Assembly: GCF_026262505.1 (NCBI RefSeq)
Contig: NC_067203.1
Coordinates: forward strand, 24,967,411 to 25,031,410
DNA: 64,000 nt
Source of the DNA: Trichomonas vaginalis G3
Lineage: Eukaryota; Parabasalia; Trichomonadida; Trichomonadidae
Direction: 5' to 3'
The translations under genes and the position numbers were made by a program. The notes beneath the pieces are model-generated. The model was given only the letters and a program-made list of their open reading frames with translations, was not told the DNA's origin and searched no databases. This document shows, piece after piece, positions 1 to 9,491 of this stretch (within the stretch, counting starts at the first letter, position 1; every line of letters starts with the position of its first letter).

Positions 1-1861
1 GTTGAAAGTTTCTGTATTTCGTCTTCTTCCAAACACAGCGTTCAGATGCAGAAGAAAATGCAGCCGTAATGACGCAAAAAGACACTAAAATAAATTGGAG
101 AATTTCTGGAAAGTTTTTACTGAGCTTTGTTATTGAACCCGAATTTGTTGCTGAGTGACAGGATATTAAATCTACGACATTCATGAGTAATTGTTATCAA
201 TTTGTCAATAAATTATGTTGAAGATGGTTTAAATGTCTTCGAAGGCATGAAATTAGATCCTAAATCTGTTTGAGTTAATAAAAGAGAACAAATGTTGAAA
301 GAGTTGTCATATTGCCTACAAAATTTTCAAACATTTGCATTGAGACAATGTGAAAAAATGATGTCCAAAATACCTTTACTAAAATATTTTTAATTTGAAT
401 CATAACAAGGAAAAACAATAATGGCAGAATAAGAAAAAAAAAAAAGATGTTATGATTTGAACAGTTGCCTTTTAGATTCAAAAAGAGCATAGTGTTCCCA
501 ACCACTACACTACCTTCCTTTCTGATAAAAAGCTGAATAATTAGTATTTAATGAATTCTCCAACTTGGGGATTTGCGGCTTTTCCAAAATCTGTTATGAT
601 AGTTCTATATAGCAATTGATATATAATATGTTTTTTATAATCAAATAATTTTTTAGTCCAGATAAATTTTTTAAAATTTCAAAGTCTTTCCATTCTACTA
701 ACGCTCTTCACATCCATATTCTTTACCATATATGTAATATAACGCCTTATTTTAATTCCCATGTTTACGATTTATTTGTCGAAAAACTGTCTTGCCCATT
801 AACATCTCGCGAAAATTTTCGACTTTTTGAATGGCCGTTTTCAAGATCTCAAAAACTGTGGGATATTTTTTACAAAGCTAATCGACATTTATTTACCACA
901 TATATGTACTATACAATGCACCTGGTTTCATCGAATTTTTACCGTCAGTTTTCTCGTGAGACTACCTTTCTATCTTATTTTTTGAAATTTTATTCAAATC
1001 TTTGGTCGCAAGAAGAATTGCATGATAAATAAAAACATTTAATCAAAGTCAATTTTATTTTTCATATTCAAATGGACTGAGTGTTAACATTTAACATTTT
1101 TTGCTAATTGTCGTCAAAAATTAGGCGTAAAGCAAAAATTGATATTTCATATGGTTTTATGATAGATAAGCATTATATTCCCACTCATTATATTCGTAAA
1201 TTTTGAGGTTTATCCTTCGCTTTTAAGATCATTGAATTTGATTTTTATATAAAATAGTTATATATTAGAAAATAATATGAGTTTATGTGATATTATTTTT
1301 CAGAAGATTTCATTCTATATGCCTATGAAAAGTACTCTCAAAACTAACTTTTTCCTAATTATAATTAAATCTAGAATATTGTATTATGCTTAGTATTATT
1401 TCATTTTTCTCATTCAATTTAGAATTTACAAATGTCAAAAAATTGAGAGCTGTCACTTTTGATGAATTTCTGTTTATTACAGTTCTTTGTTTACATTCTC
1501 AAATAAACTGTTTGTATTTCTTGAATTATCTTATATTCCATTTCCACTCATAATCAATAGAATAATGACACATTAAATATTGGGTTGATCGACTTTCTCG
1601 CATTATTTTGATATTATATGAAACGAAATTTCGATTTTTCTATGTATCATACAAAATATAATAACTATACGTTAAATATCTCCTACATTTTGTACTGCTG
1701 GTTTGTGTAGCTCTCATTGGAGGTCAAATGTTAACAAAATATTAAGAATTTTCGATATTTTACTAAAATAGTTATCAGAAGCGAACATTTTTAGAAAAAT
1801 TGATATTTAAAAATTGATATATGTATAAAAACATTTTATTTAATATTTACTCTTTCTCGAT
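1..1861. other. AT-rich intergenic region, no supported gene
   Basis: I see no convincing gene here. Open frames are short (the longest is about 76 codons at 275-505, minus strand), low in complexity and match no family I know. The stretch is very AT-rich, with homopolymer runs such as the one near 430-445. It may hold long UTRs or decayed repeats. It ends at the 3' end of the GT61-like gene on the minus strand. Confidence 0.5.
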
Positions 1862-3079
1862 TTAAAAAACTAAAGGCCCGCTTGGGAATTTTCCACCAGT
1901 CAAGTATGGTTTCAAGTATTCAACAGTTTTAACTATCTTATCTATTTCCATATTATATGAGCCGCCACCCCACCAAACATTATGTACCAATGCTGGATTC
2001 TTCAGAGTAATGCAGTGAACTCCACTCATAATTATTGCTCCTAAGCAAGACAAATCATGGAAAACTCCATGAACTTCAACCGCCACAGCTCCTTTATTCA
2101 TGCAGAAACATCTAAAGTAATGCGAGCCATTACCACTGATAATAAGTTTTATAGCAGCCCAATATCTTGCACATTGTGTCAAAGATTGATGATCTTCAAT
2201 ACATTCCCATTTATATTCTGGGAATTTTTCTTTAAGAGTGTTAACCATTTGGTCAAAATTGATTATTCTTCTCCTAGCATTTCTCTGATAGCAGCAGTAT
2301 TTTGTTTTCTGAATTCCATCAAGTTGAAATTTTTCATGTAAGAAATCTCTTATTCTTTGCAAAGGTAACCCATAGTGGTTTGTCATTGTGAGTGGATCAT
2401 ACATGTAATAACACCTTCTTAAGAAGTAAAGATGAGAAAATGATGGATATGGAATTCTATTTTCTTTTGGAACGTTCAGAAAGTCGAGAGTCTCATGTGC
2501 ACCAGCCATTTCTGGTACATTAATCAATTTATATGTTTCGACTACGTCCTTCGGTAAGAGCATCAGCATTGAAAGATAATCGACCATCCAATGACCGTAT
2601 AGCTTTGTTGAATCATGTCCAAAACAGACACAATTATCATATGTTGCAATGACTCTTCCAGATCTTGGCCCTTTTGTGTTATGATACCATGTATCATTTG
2701 TTGGAACTATAAACTTTCCAGGTAAAAGAATTCCTGAATTTCGATTAACATATATGTTCTTAAGCACTGCCATCGTTCCTTTAAATCTGTGGAATCTTTC
2801 CGGAAGTATTACTGGTTTCGCTGGATGGTCATCAACATCGCTCCATTTTCCGTTCATGCGAAGCTGTGTATCTCCAATATCAATTGGCATATCATATACT
2901 GTTTTAGATTCAATTAATTCTTCAGGCATATATGTGATTAATTTTGTATTAAATATTTCTGTAACAGGTTTAACTATTTCTTCAGGTTTGATGGAGATTA
3001 ATGAATATTGCGGGGTGACTGAAGTGCATAGGATAGAGAAAATTAGATATATCAGGAGAATCAATAAGATTACATACAT
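1862..3079 (-). CDS. GT61-like glycosyltransferase (DUF563)
   Basis: Intact 405-residue protein. Residues 1-20 are strongly hydrophobic, as in a signal anchor, so a type II Golgi or ER membrane protein is likely. Near residue 160 the motif YGHWMVDYL matches the conserved GHWLxD-type motif of family 61 glycosyltransferases, and the region around SGNGSHYFRCFCM matches the family's C-terminal nucleotide-sugar half (G-x-H-G/S type). The family transfers sugars such as xylose or GlcNAc onto glycans; the donor here is unknown. The start is an ATG. A perfect 12-bp palindrome lies just upstream (3091-3102). Trichomonads coat themselves with glycoconjugates, so a role in surface glycan synthesis is plausible but inferred. 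The family assignment is fairly secure and the substrate is not. Confidence 0.75.
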   Translation of the reverse strand: MYVILLILLIYLIFSILCTSVTPQYSLISIKPEEIVKPVTEIFNTKLITYMPEELIESKTVYDMPIDIGDTQLRMNGKWSDVDDHPAKPVILPERFHRFKGTMAVLKNIYVNRNSGILLPGKFIVPTNDTWYHNTKGPRSGRVIATYDNCVCFGHDSTKLYGHWMVDYLSMLMLLPKDVVETYKLINVPEMAGAHETLDFLNVPKENRIPYPSFSHLYFLRRCYYMYDPLTMTNHYGLPLQRIRDFLHEKFQLDGIQKTKYCCYQRNARRRIINFDQMVNTLKEKFPEYKWECIEDHQSLTQCARYWAAIKLIISGNGSHYFRCFCMNKGAVAVEVHGVFHDLSCLGAIIMSGVHCITLKNPALVHNVWWGGGSYNMEIDKIVKTVEYLKPYLTGGKFPSGPLVF

Positions 3080-3090
3080 TTTTCCTAAAT

Positions 3091-3102
3091 GTTAGTACTA
3101 AC
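3091..3102. repeat. 12-bp perfect palindrome upstream of the GT61-like gene
   Basis: GTTAGTACTAAC is its own reverse complement and lies about 12 bp upstream of the glycosyltransferase ATG (minus strand). This position is compatible with a core promoter or protein-binding site. No known motif was matched. Confidence 0.35.
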
Positions 3103-3207
3103 ATCCATTTTTTTTGTTAGTTGCATATTATATATTCAAACGATTTTTAAATAATGTTTCTATCAAATGTGTAGTGATTCCGTCCCGATTAAAAATTGAG
3201 TACTTTC

Positions 3208-3225
3208 ATCCCGATTTATCGGGAT
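3208..3225. repeat. Short inverted repeat ATCCCGAT / ATCGGGAT
   Basis: Two 8-bp arms are separated by TT. The arm motif recurs nearby (TCCCGATT at about 3183 and 3244), so it belongs to a small cluster of TCCCGAT repeats in the gap between the GT61-like and GP63-like genes. Confidence 0.5.
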
Positions 3226-3330
3226 AAGATTGAATACTTTTATCCCGATTTCCCGATCAATTCCGATGCCGCCTGGACACACAATTTTTTTTGAATTTAT
3301 TTTATAGAAACCTAAAAAATTTAATTATTA

Positions 3331-3426
3331 AATTTAAAAGACAAAATTATATAAAATTATTCTCATTTTATATCCAAAAATTTAAAAGACAAAATTATAT
3401 AAAATTATTCTCATTTTATATCCAAA
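3331..3426. repeat. Tandem duplication, 48-bp unit, two copies
   Basis: The units 3331-3378 and 3379-3426 are essentially identical, which suggests a recent tandem duplication. The sequence is AT-rich and non-coding. Confidence 0.8.
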
Positions 3427-3487
3427 AATTTTGAAAAAAAAATTATTTTTCAGGAATTCGAATTAAATTTTTCCTAAATGTTAGTCG

Positions 3488-3551
3488 CCGTTACGGTTTT
3501 TTCTTTGGGGGCGAGCTTGCGAGCCCCCAAAAAAAGAAAAAACCGTAACGG
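3488..3551. repeat. Long GC-capped hairpin (cruciform-type inverted repeat)
   Basis: The outer arms are CCGTTACGG and CCGTAACGG. They continue into T-rich and A-rich stem segments and an inner GGGGGC / GCCCCC pair, closing on a loop of about 10 nt. The A-tract of the right arm is four bases longer than the T-tract of the left arm. The GC-rich core stands out in AT-rich surroundings. It may be a MITE remnant or a structured terminator-like element. Confidence 0.75.
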
Positions 3552-4553
3552 TGAGCTCACATTTCGGCATAGTTTAAGTCTAGGTTTTGCATTTTAAAAT
3601 GTTTGTTACCTTATCTTCTTTCAAAAAGTGGCAAAAATTTGTTTGAAATTTGAAAAAGATATTTTTATTTGCATAAATGACATTCAACTAAGCTGTAGCA
3701 TGATTCTTTTGCATGCTCTAGTTTTTTTCTCAGTTCAATCTCCTTCCATACTCTTGCTTTTACCAGTAAGATCGCACCAAAATTCTCAAAAATTAAGATC
3801 TCCAAATTTTATGTCCAGCTCCAATTATCAAACGCCCTCATTAACGCCACTCATAGCCATCTTTCATGCATGAGAAATCGTTATTAGAAGATTTTTTACG
3901 GCTAATTATCTGATTCAATTCAGATCAATACTCAAAGCCCCATTATTTATTTATAAATCCTTGTTTGTCGCCTATGCGAATAAAAATTCTTTTTATATTT
4001 TAAACAATTTTTTTCACTTTGGAAGGAGAAAGGTGACTAACATTTTAAAAATGCAAAAACCGACTAAACTATTCTAAAATTTTGAAATAGAAATAAAAAA
4101 TAATTGTATTCAAATTTCAAACTGGGCAATTTTATATTTGACATTTCAAATTTATAAAACAATACTCTTCACATTCAAAATTTAAAAATCGACGATTTTT
4201 CAGAGCCAGCCTCAAAAAATGGTAAAATATTTTGGGTCTAAAATTGATAATTAAAATATGTTTGAACCATATCATTCTAAAAAATATGTGTTGTAAGAGT
4301 ACAATACAATTTAAGGTTAAAAATAATGTAAACTTTTTATTGAACTCTATATGATTGAGCAACATTTATTATTCGAGTATTCATATTCATGCATTGGTGT
4401 TGATTAAAAAATAATCGCCTGCAACAAACACACAACAAAAGGCTGTATCTCAATTCTAAATTTTATAAAATAAGCTTCCATTATAATAACCTATTTCAAT
4501 TTCAGGCTATGTTGAAAAATATTAATGAAAAAGAAGATAATTATATGATAATT
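3552..4553. other. Intergenic, no supported gene
   Basis: Only short open frames occur (3628-3873 plus, 4132-4365 minus). They have skewed low-complexity composition and no family resemblance. The region lies downstream of the 3' end of the GP63-like gene. Confidence 0.5.
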
Positions 4554-6308
4554 TTATAAATTAACAAAACTATTATCTGATTCGACGTTGTTTCTTTGAG
4601 GAACTCTCTTATTATGCATATTAATCTGGTAAAAAATAAAAATTAAGATCACAGAAACTATAAAGCAAATAAAAACGATGGATAAAACTATCCCTAAAAT
4701 AATTAATTTTTCTTTTGAATTAAATACAGTTTTTTGATCATTATTAGCAAAGTATGGATCTGAGTATTTGAAATCATCACCATCAAACGGATCTGAACTA
4801 AAGAATGAGTTATGAAGGGCTTTTGCTCTTATAAATCTTTCAAAAACAGGACAAACTATTTCATAATTGCCTATCTTGTGTATTGTGTTTGACATTGATT
4901 CATTACAAACTAAACTATAGTTATCCCAAGAAAATCGAATTTTTGAATTATTAATAATCTCATATAAAACGCAATTTTCGATACCATTTATTGCTGCTAA
5001 GCCATGGTTGCATATAAATGATGGTGATTTAATATTTGAGAAATCAATTACATCATTTGATCCAATATTTTTAAAATTCTTTGGGTTATAGAAATTTTTT
5101 CCTTTAATATATTTCTCTTTGGACTCTTCATCAAGTTCACTTTCGTCGATACTCAAATCTCTTGAATAAAATGTGTAATCAAATCCAATTTTATCGTTTT
5201 GGGAAGAAGCAAGGTATAAGTCTGGGAATACTAACTGTGGAGGACCAATTGCAAAACTAGATGCATTGAATACTTCATTCTTATGCAGATCTATGTTTCC
5301 CCAAAGCATTGGTTTAACTTTTTTGAAATCAATTTTGTAATTTCCTGTATCGAGTAAAACTGCCATAGAAGCATCAGAGAAGACATTGAATTCGCCTTCC
5401 AGGTATGATATATGAGGAGCCATTATATCTGTCAGATATGTTCTCATCTCTAAATGGCTCATTGCGGTGCCAGATTTTCCACCATCTTCCAATTCAATGC
5501 CTGATAAGCATCTTGTGTTATTATCACCCATAAAATAGTTTGTTTTGAAATGTTTTTTGGCATATTTATGCGCATAAGGAGTAATTAGAAATGTAAAATT
5601 TTTTCCTTTGCTTGTTAAATTACAAAACACATTAGAATATGGATCAAAATCATTAAGTGAATGAAAATACTTGTAATTTGATGCAGAAAAGCCGAAAATA
5701 TGAAATATTTCATGGATTAAAGATTTGAAGAAATAATTTTCAGTTGAACTTTCATTTTGAGGAATGGAAGGTACCATTCTTGGATTGATAATCAATGCGC
5801 CTTGGATTGGACGAAAATCTTTATTATTTCTTTGCAAAATTGCAGCCATTGCAACGGTTGAATATGACTCGAATGGCCTTGATACAACAGTTATATGCAA
5901 GTCGCAGTTACTTGAATAAGATTCAGGTGGATCATCAAAAACCGAATCATATCCGATGAGAGAGAAATTATAATTTTCGATTGGTCTGACCTTGAATATT
6001 CCTTCTATATAATGTTTTGCATTCTCTAAAGTTTTTATTAGGGAATCTTTATTATATTCATTTAAAATATCAAACATTTCGCATGTATAGTTTTCACTGT
6101 TCCAAGATATATTCTGGTTAGTAAAAAGACACATTTTTGAATCGTTCTTTCTTCCCATTAAATATTCAAAATTAAATTTAACACGAATATTATTCCAATT
6201 AGTAGAAATGCTATAGTTAATTATGTCTTGTTCGAGTATTCTCCGATTATGTAGTTTATCATGAAGGCAGTGATGACTAGCTGCTAAAAACAAAAAAAGA
6301 ATAAACAT
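4554..6308 (-). CDS. GP63-like (leishmanolysin, M8) surface metalloprotease
   Basis: Secreted or membrane zinc protease of family M8. Read from the ATG at 6308 it has 584 residues; the frame stays open three codons further upstream to a GTG, which I do not use. Residues 1-15 form a signal peptide (MFILFLFLAASHH). The metzincin zinc motif HEIFHIFGF is near residue 199. The family's distant third histidine is in SGTAMSHLEMRT near residue 283, followed by DIMAP, the Met-turn region. Near the C-terminus, about residues 530-560, is a hydrophobic membrane span, then a short basic cytoplasmic tail. It is thus a type I membrane protein like other trichomonad GP63s. All zinc ligands are present, so it is probably active against host or environmental proteins. 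The short leader before the ATG contains TCAAAA, which resembles a trichomonad initiator. Confidence 0.9.
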   Translation of the reverse strand: MFILFLFLAASHHCLHDKLHNRRILEQDIINYSISTNWNNIRVKFNFEYLMGRKNDSKMCLFTNQNISWNSENYTCEMFDILNEYNKDSLIKTLENAKHYIEGIFKVRPIENYNFSLIGYDSVFDDPPESYSSNCDLHITVVSRPFESYSTVAMAAILQRNNKDFRPIQGALIINPRMVPSIPQNESSTENYFFKSLIHEIFHIFGFSASNYKYFHSLNDFDPYSNVFCNLTSKGKNFTFLITPYAHKYAKKHFKTNYFMGDNNTRCLSGIELEDGGKSGTAMSHLEMRTYLTDIMAPHISYLEGEFNVFSDASMAVLLDTGNYKIDFKKVKPMLWGNIDLHKNEVFNASSFAIGPPQLVFPDLYLASSQNDKIGFDYTFYSRDLSIDESELDEESKEKYIKGKNFYNPKNFKNIGSNDVIDFSNIKSPSFICNHGLAAINGIENCVLYEIINNSKIRFSWDNYSLVCNESMSNTIHKIGNYEIVCPVFERFIRAKALHNSFFSSDPFDGDDFKYSDPYFANNDQKTVFNSKEKLIILGIVLSIVFICFIVSVILIFIFYQINMHNKRVPQRNNVESDNSFVNL

Positions 6309-6551
6309 TTTTGACACTTTTCTTTTTATAATTTTATGTCGACTATTTTTTGATTCAATTTCAAAGAGGATTATTGAAATTATTTATTTACAATCGTTTT
6401 AATCAACCTCAATGCAAATTAATGAATTTACGCTTGAAATAGCATAAATGAGCCATTGTTTAACAGATAAAATTTGGTTTCAAGTAGAGAAGTTTGCGTT
6501 CCAACAGGAAAAATAGGTCATTATTAATAAACTTGCTATTGTCTGCTTTGT

Positions 6552-7670
6552 ATGATCAGATATTCTCTGTACGACGATAAAAAGGCTGGTATCAGAATCA
6601 AATCTCCTCTCCCTGTATCGAAGCAAGATAACAAATACGTTTTTGACTATCCCTGTGAAGATTCTTCGTTTTGTACTGACTATTCGATAGAATTACCGCC
6701 TAGTTTATACAATTTTGAATTGTATGGTGCCTCAGGAGGGAGTTTTACCTCTGAGGTCTCCACCTACCACTATGGGACAGGTGAATGCATTCATGATAGT
6801 ATCGTTCAGCAATTTAACGGAAATACCAAATGCAAATCATCTTTTAATTACGGTGGAGCAGGTGGATATGTCAGTGGTTTGATCAATATCAAACATTTAA
6901 CTCGAGCATATGTCACTATTGGTGGCTCGGGGAAATATCTGAAAAATACTAATTGCGCACCCGTCCAAAACTGTTATCTCAAGGAAAATATGGTTCCTGG
7001 AGGATACGGTGGCGGTGGGCGTTCATCAGGATTTTCTGGTGGCACCGCTAGTGGCGGTGGCCAAACTTCTGTTCAATTTTTGGAAAATACTCTCTACCAT
7101 CGAGTGATTGTGAGCGGTGCTGGTGGAGGGGCTGATGACTACGACGCTAATGATTCGAGAGGTGGCTCTGGCGGCGGCCTGGTCGCACAAGGCTGGTGGA
7201 CAAATTCAGTCTACAAAGGCCAATACTTGGCAAATTCTTCATTTGGTTATACATTTGGTTCTGGAGAAGCCGCTCGATTAGGTTCTTCCAAAAATCCAAA
7301 AGGTGTACAAAATCCAGATGGACAAGCTGATAAGTGCGGTGGTGGAGGAGGCTGGTACGGCGGATTTTCAAGTCTCCATTACAATGGTGGCTGTGGGGGT
7401 GGTAGTTCATGGGTTTTAACTAAAGATGCATATATACCTACTAGTCTGATCGAATCCCGTGATGAGTTTTATGAGATAATCGAATCTAGGAAATATAATT
7501 TTGATCTCAATTCAGATTATTTGTTTTCTGATGTTGTTCATATTCCTGGAATATGGCAAGGAAATGGTCGTCTAGTTATTACAGTTATTAAGGCCTTATC
7601 TTTTAATAGCTGTTTGTGCAGATGCCAATCATTTTATTATCTTCTAGGATTTGTTATTTTTATAAGTTAG
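6552..7670 (+). CDS. ALK-type glycine-rich domain protein
   Basis: 372 residues. From about residue 58 (YNFELYGASGGS) to about residue 350 it matches the glycine-rich domain found in ALK/LTK receptors and in a large trichomonad protein family. It has repeated GGAGGY, GGYGGGGRSSGFSGG, GAGGGADD and GGGGGWYGG blocks, with scattered cysteines that could form disulphides. There is no signal peptide at the N-terminus. The last about 15 residues (YYLLGFVIFIS) are hydrophobic and end abruptly, like a membrane span without the cytoplasmic tail seen in longer relatives. It may be C-terminally truncated or a short family member. The function is unknown; a surface or extracellular role is inferred from the domain. 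Confidence 0.7.
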   Translation: MIRYSLYDDKKAGIRIKSPLPVSKQDNKYVFDYPCEDSSFCTDYSIELPPSLYNFELYGASGGSFTSEVSTYHYGTGECIHDSIVQQFNGNTKCKSSFNYGGAGGYVSGLINIKHLTRAYVTIGGSGKYLKNTNCAPVQNCYLKENMVPGGYGGGGRSSGFSGGTASGGGQTSVQFLENTLYHRVIVSGAGGGADDYDANDSRGGSGGGLVAQGWWTNSVYKGQYLANSSFGYTFGSGEAARLGSSKNPKGVQNPDGQADKCGGGGGWYGGFSSLHYNGGCGGGSSWVLTKDAYIPTSLIESRDEFYEIIESRKYNFDLNSDYLFSDVVHIPGIWQGNGRLVITVIKALSFNSCLCRCQSFYYLLGFVIFIS

Positions 7671-7710
7671 ATAAATTAGGATATAAGTATCGTTGTTTTT
7701 AATACAAATA

Positions 7711-7840
7711 TTTAAGGCTGCACTCACGCCCATCTGACTTTAATTCAAATTTTTGACAACTGGTGTGAAGCGCCATTGAAAATTAACCTTAAACATCTGA
7801 ATTGAAGGTTATGTCATAGGGGCATAAGTGCATCCTTAAG
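7711..7840. mobile_element. MITE-like element, about 130 bp with imperfect terminal inverted repeats
   Basis: The left end begins TTTAAGGCTGCACTCACGCC. The right end, read on the other strand, begins CTTAAGGATGCACTTATGCC, giving arms of about 20-30 bp with a few mismatches. The core segment GTGTGAAGCGCCATTGAAAA recurs in diverged form at 17826-17890, which also ends in GCAGCCTTAAG. It encodes no protein. A non-autonomous inverted-repeat element is the simplest reading. Confidence 0.5.
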
Positions 7841-7928
7841 TGCAGCGTTAAAAAAACCATCAACGATAGACTTTAATAAAGGAAAAATGAGTTATTCACA
7901 TTGGTAGAATAGGATCTAATAATATTGC

Positions 7929-8060
7929 AAAGAAATAGCCGTGTTTCTTCATTCATATGGTTCAAATATCATTTCATATGATAGAAATGGAGAAGCATCT
8001 CTTCATTATGCAGCAAAATCTTATAGCAAAGAATCACTTAGAATAAAGAATAACGAGGTA
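7929..8060 (+). pseudogene. Ankyrin repeat relic
   Basis: About 40 codons read as one to one and a half ankyrin repeats of the same style as the large ankyrin protein to the right. The recognisable pieces are KEIAVFLHSYGSN and GEASLHYAAKSYSKESL. There is no start codon and the frame closes on both sides. It is a decayed fragment of an ankyrin gene. Confidence 0.6.
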
Positions 8061-8390
8061 AACTTAAATCAGTATAAGAAATATTTATAGAATTCATTCA
8101 AATTTCTCCAATTATTATAAGATGGTTAAACGCTTCTTGAATGATGCAATAAGGATGTATATGAAGTTTTATTTCTATGTTAATGCGATTACCTTAGATA
8201 TATCTATTTGGGGGTGCAATAATATAGAAAGAATATCCCTAAGAAATATTTTTTTTCTAAACAAAATAACATATTTCTTGCTAGGCTACCTTTCATTTAT
8301 TTGTGTACTCCCAGGCTGGTAAATATACCTTTGCACTCTATAATAATGTTTTTATTCTATTGGCGTGAAGCACTGATAAAATTGACTGAA
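8061..8390. other. Intergenic, no supported gene
   Basis: A 66-codon frame (8122-8322, plus) is hydrophobic and low in complexity and is not convincing. A weak match to the MITE core (GGCGTGAAGCACTGATAAAA) lies at about 8360-8380, just before the next gene's promoter. Confidence 0.4.
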
Positions 8391-8394
8391 AATG

Positions 8395-8400
8395 TCACTT
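8395..8400 (+). promoter_or_regulatory. Candidate trichomonad initiator (Inr) for the nucleoplasmin-like gene
   Basis: TCACTT fits the T. vaginalis initiator consensus TCA(+1)Y(T/A). With transcription starting at the A of TCA, the 5' UTR would be about 19 nt, typical for trichomonads. The element is short, so a chance match is possible. Confidence 0.45.
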
Positions 8401-8415
8401 TTAAATTAAAAGAAA

Positions 8416-8919
8416 ATGGAATTTCCGGATGTTTTTACTCAGTTTTGGTCTGTCGAAGTTGTTCCTGACGTCGTGTGTACCGTAACTGTACCTAATGGAG
8501 CAACATGCACTATTTCAAATGCTGCATGTGGCATTGAATCAACAAAATCTGATTCTGGACGAGTTTATTTATATATTAAAGTTAATGATTTAGAAGAAAC
8601 TATGTTAGTACCATTTATAATGAATTCTTTTGAGTCAACAATTCTCGATTTACCTTTTGTTGGCGGTGATTCATTCAAACTATACTCAAAAGGCGTTCCT
8701 TGTAATATATATGTTAGTGGCTATATGCCATCTGGAACAATGTTAGATGTTGATAACCCAATTCCTAAATCAGACCCAATTTTAATGAATCAATTTGATA
8801 ATCGACTTCAAATCAATCTTTCAGTCCCTCCCATAGATGAGACAGCAACTGAAAACACTAATGTTGATGAAACTAATCAAGAAAATTCAAATCCGACTCC
8901 AACTGAAAATACAGAATGA
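8416..8919 (+). CDS. Nucleoplasmin-like (FKBP-type NPL) domain protein with acidic tail
   Basis: 167 residues. Residues 8-110 resemble the nucleoplasmin-like N-terminal domain of nuclear FKBPs: FWSVEVVPD (family FWGVxVxPG), a HIS/TIS-xAA turn (CTISNAACG), the strand GRVYLYIKVND and the closing strand IYVSGYMP. The tail (about 130-167) is rich in Asp, Glu, Asn and Thr, similar to the acidic tracts of nucleoplasmins and HD2 proteins. There is no FKBP isomerase domain after it. The family forms pentamers that bind histones, so a small nuclear histone chaperone is a reasonable inference. The domain match was judged by eye only. It begins with an ATG just downstream of a candidate Inr. Confidence 0.55.
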   Translation: MEFPDVFTQFWSVEVVPDVVCTVTVPNGATCTISNAACGIESTKSDSGRVYLYIKVNDLEETMLVPFIMNSFESTILDLPFVGGDSFKLYSKGVPCNIYVSGYMPSGTMLDVDNPIPKSDPILMNQFDNRLQINLSVPPIDETATENTNVDETNQENSNPTPTENTE

Positions 8920-9491
8920 TTTAATTGATTTCAGATAGAAAATTGTTTGTATACTAAATGTTTAAAATAAAGTACTACTTCTTTCCATGAAAAAGATTCT
9001 TTTTATCAAAATCAAAAGTATATTTATCAAATATATCATAATATATACAGAAAGTATAAATATTTCTAGTGTTCTTATTGAGGCATAATTCAGATATAAT
9101 GACATCCTTAGTTTGTCATGAGAAATGTTTCTCAGAATATCCATCAAGCATTAGATGGCCACCTAATGTTTTAGACATCCAGAATAGTATTTACATTGAT
9201 ATGCAAAGGAATTTTATTATTGTGCAGTTCATCAGCTTTGATTTTTTTACACTTTTTTTGAAAATTTGTGTATAAGATGATATCATATTGTTGACTGTAT
9301 ATTTCATAATATTGGTCGTCAAATCTTTGTTATTATTTACTTTTTTGAGCAAACTTATTGTGAAAAATTGAATAGTTGTAAACTAATGGATCCCTTAATC
9401 CTTTAAAAAATAAATATTTCGAAATGGTTTTTGATTCTTAATCGATTGAATTCAAACTTCCATATAATTGTTCTTTCAAAATTTTAGGAGA
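8920..9491. other. Intergenic, no supported gene
   Basis: Short open frames on both strands (9069-9275 plus, 8962-9147 minus) show no family features. The segment just before 9492 carries TTTCAAAATTTTAGGAGA, a plausible short leader with an initiator-like TCAAAA for GPN1. Confidence 0.45.

Noticed and set aside
3061..3102. Trichomonad spliceosomal intron signals (ACTAAC near GTTAGTACTAAC)
   Set aside because: ACTAAC occurs, but without the ACACAG extension or a matching 5' splice site, and the neighbouring gene is a continuous open frame.
3628..3873. 81-codon plus-strand frame
   Set aside because: Low-complexity hydrophobic and Ser-rich translation in AT-rich spacer with no supporting context.
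4132..4365. 77-codon minus-strand frame downstream of the GP63-like gene
   Set aside because: It has no recognisable domain and an AT-driven composition rich in Phe, Ile and Asn.
8122..8322. 66-codon hydrophobic frame
   Set aside because: It lies between an ankyrin relic and the promoter of the next gene. There is no signal of selection and its hydrophobicity follows from AT bias.
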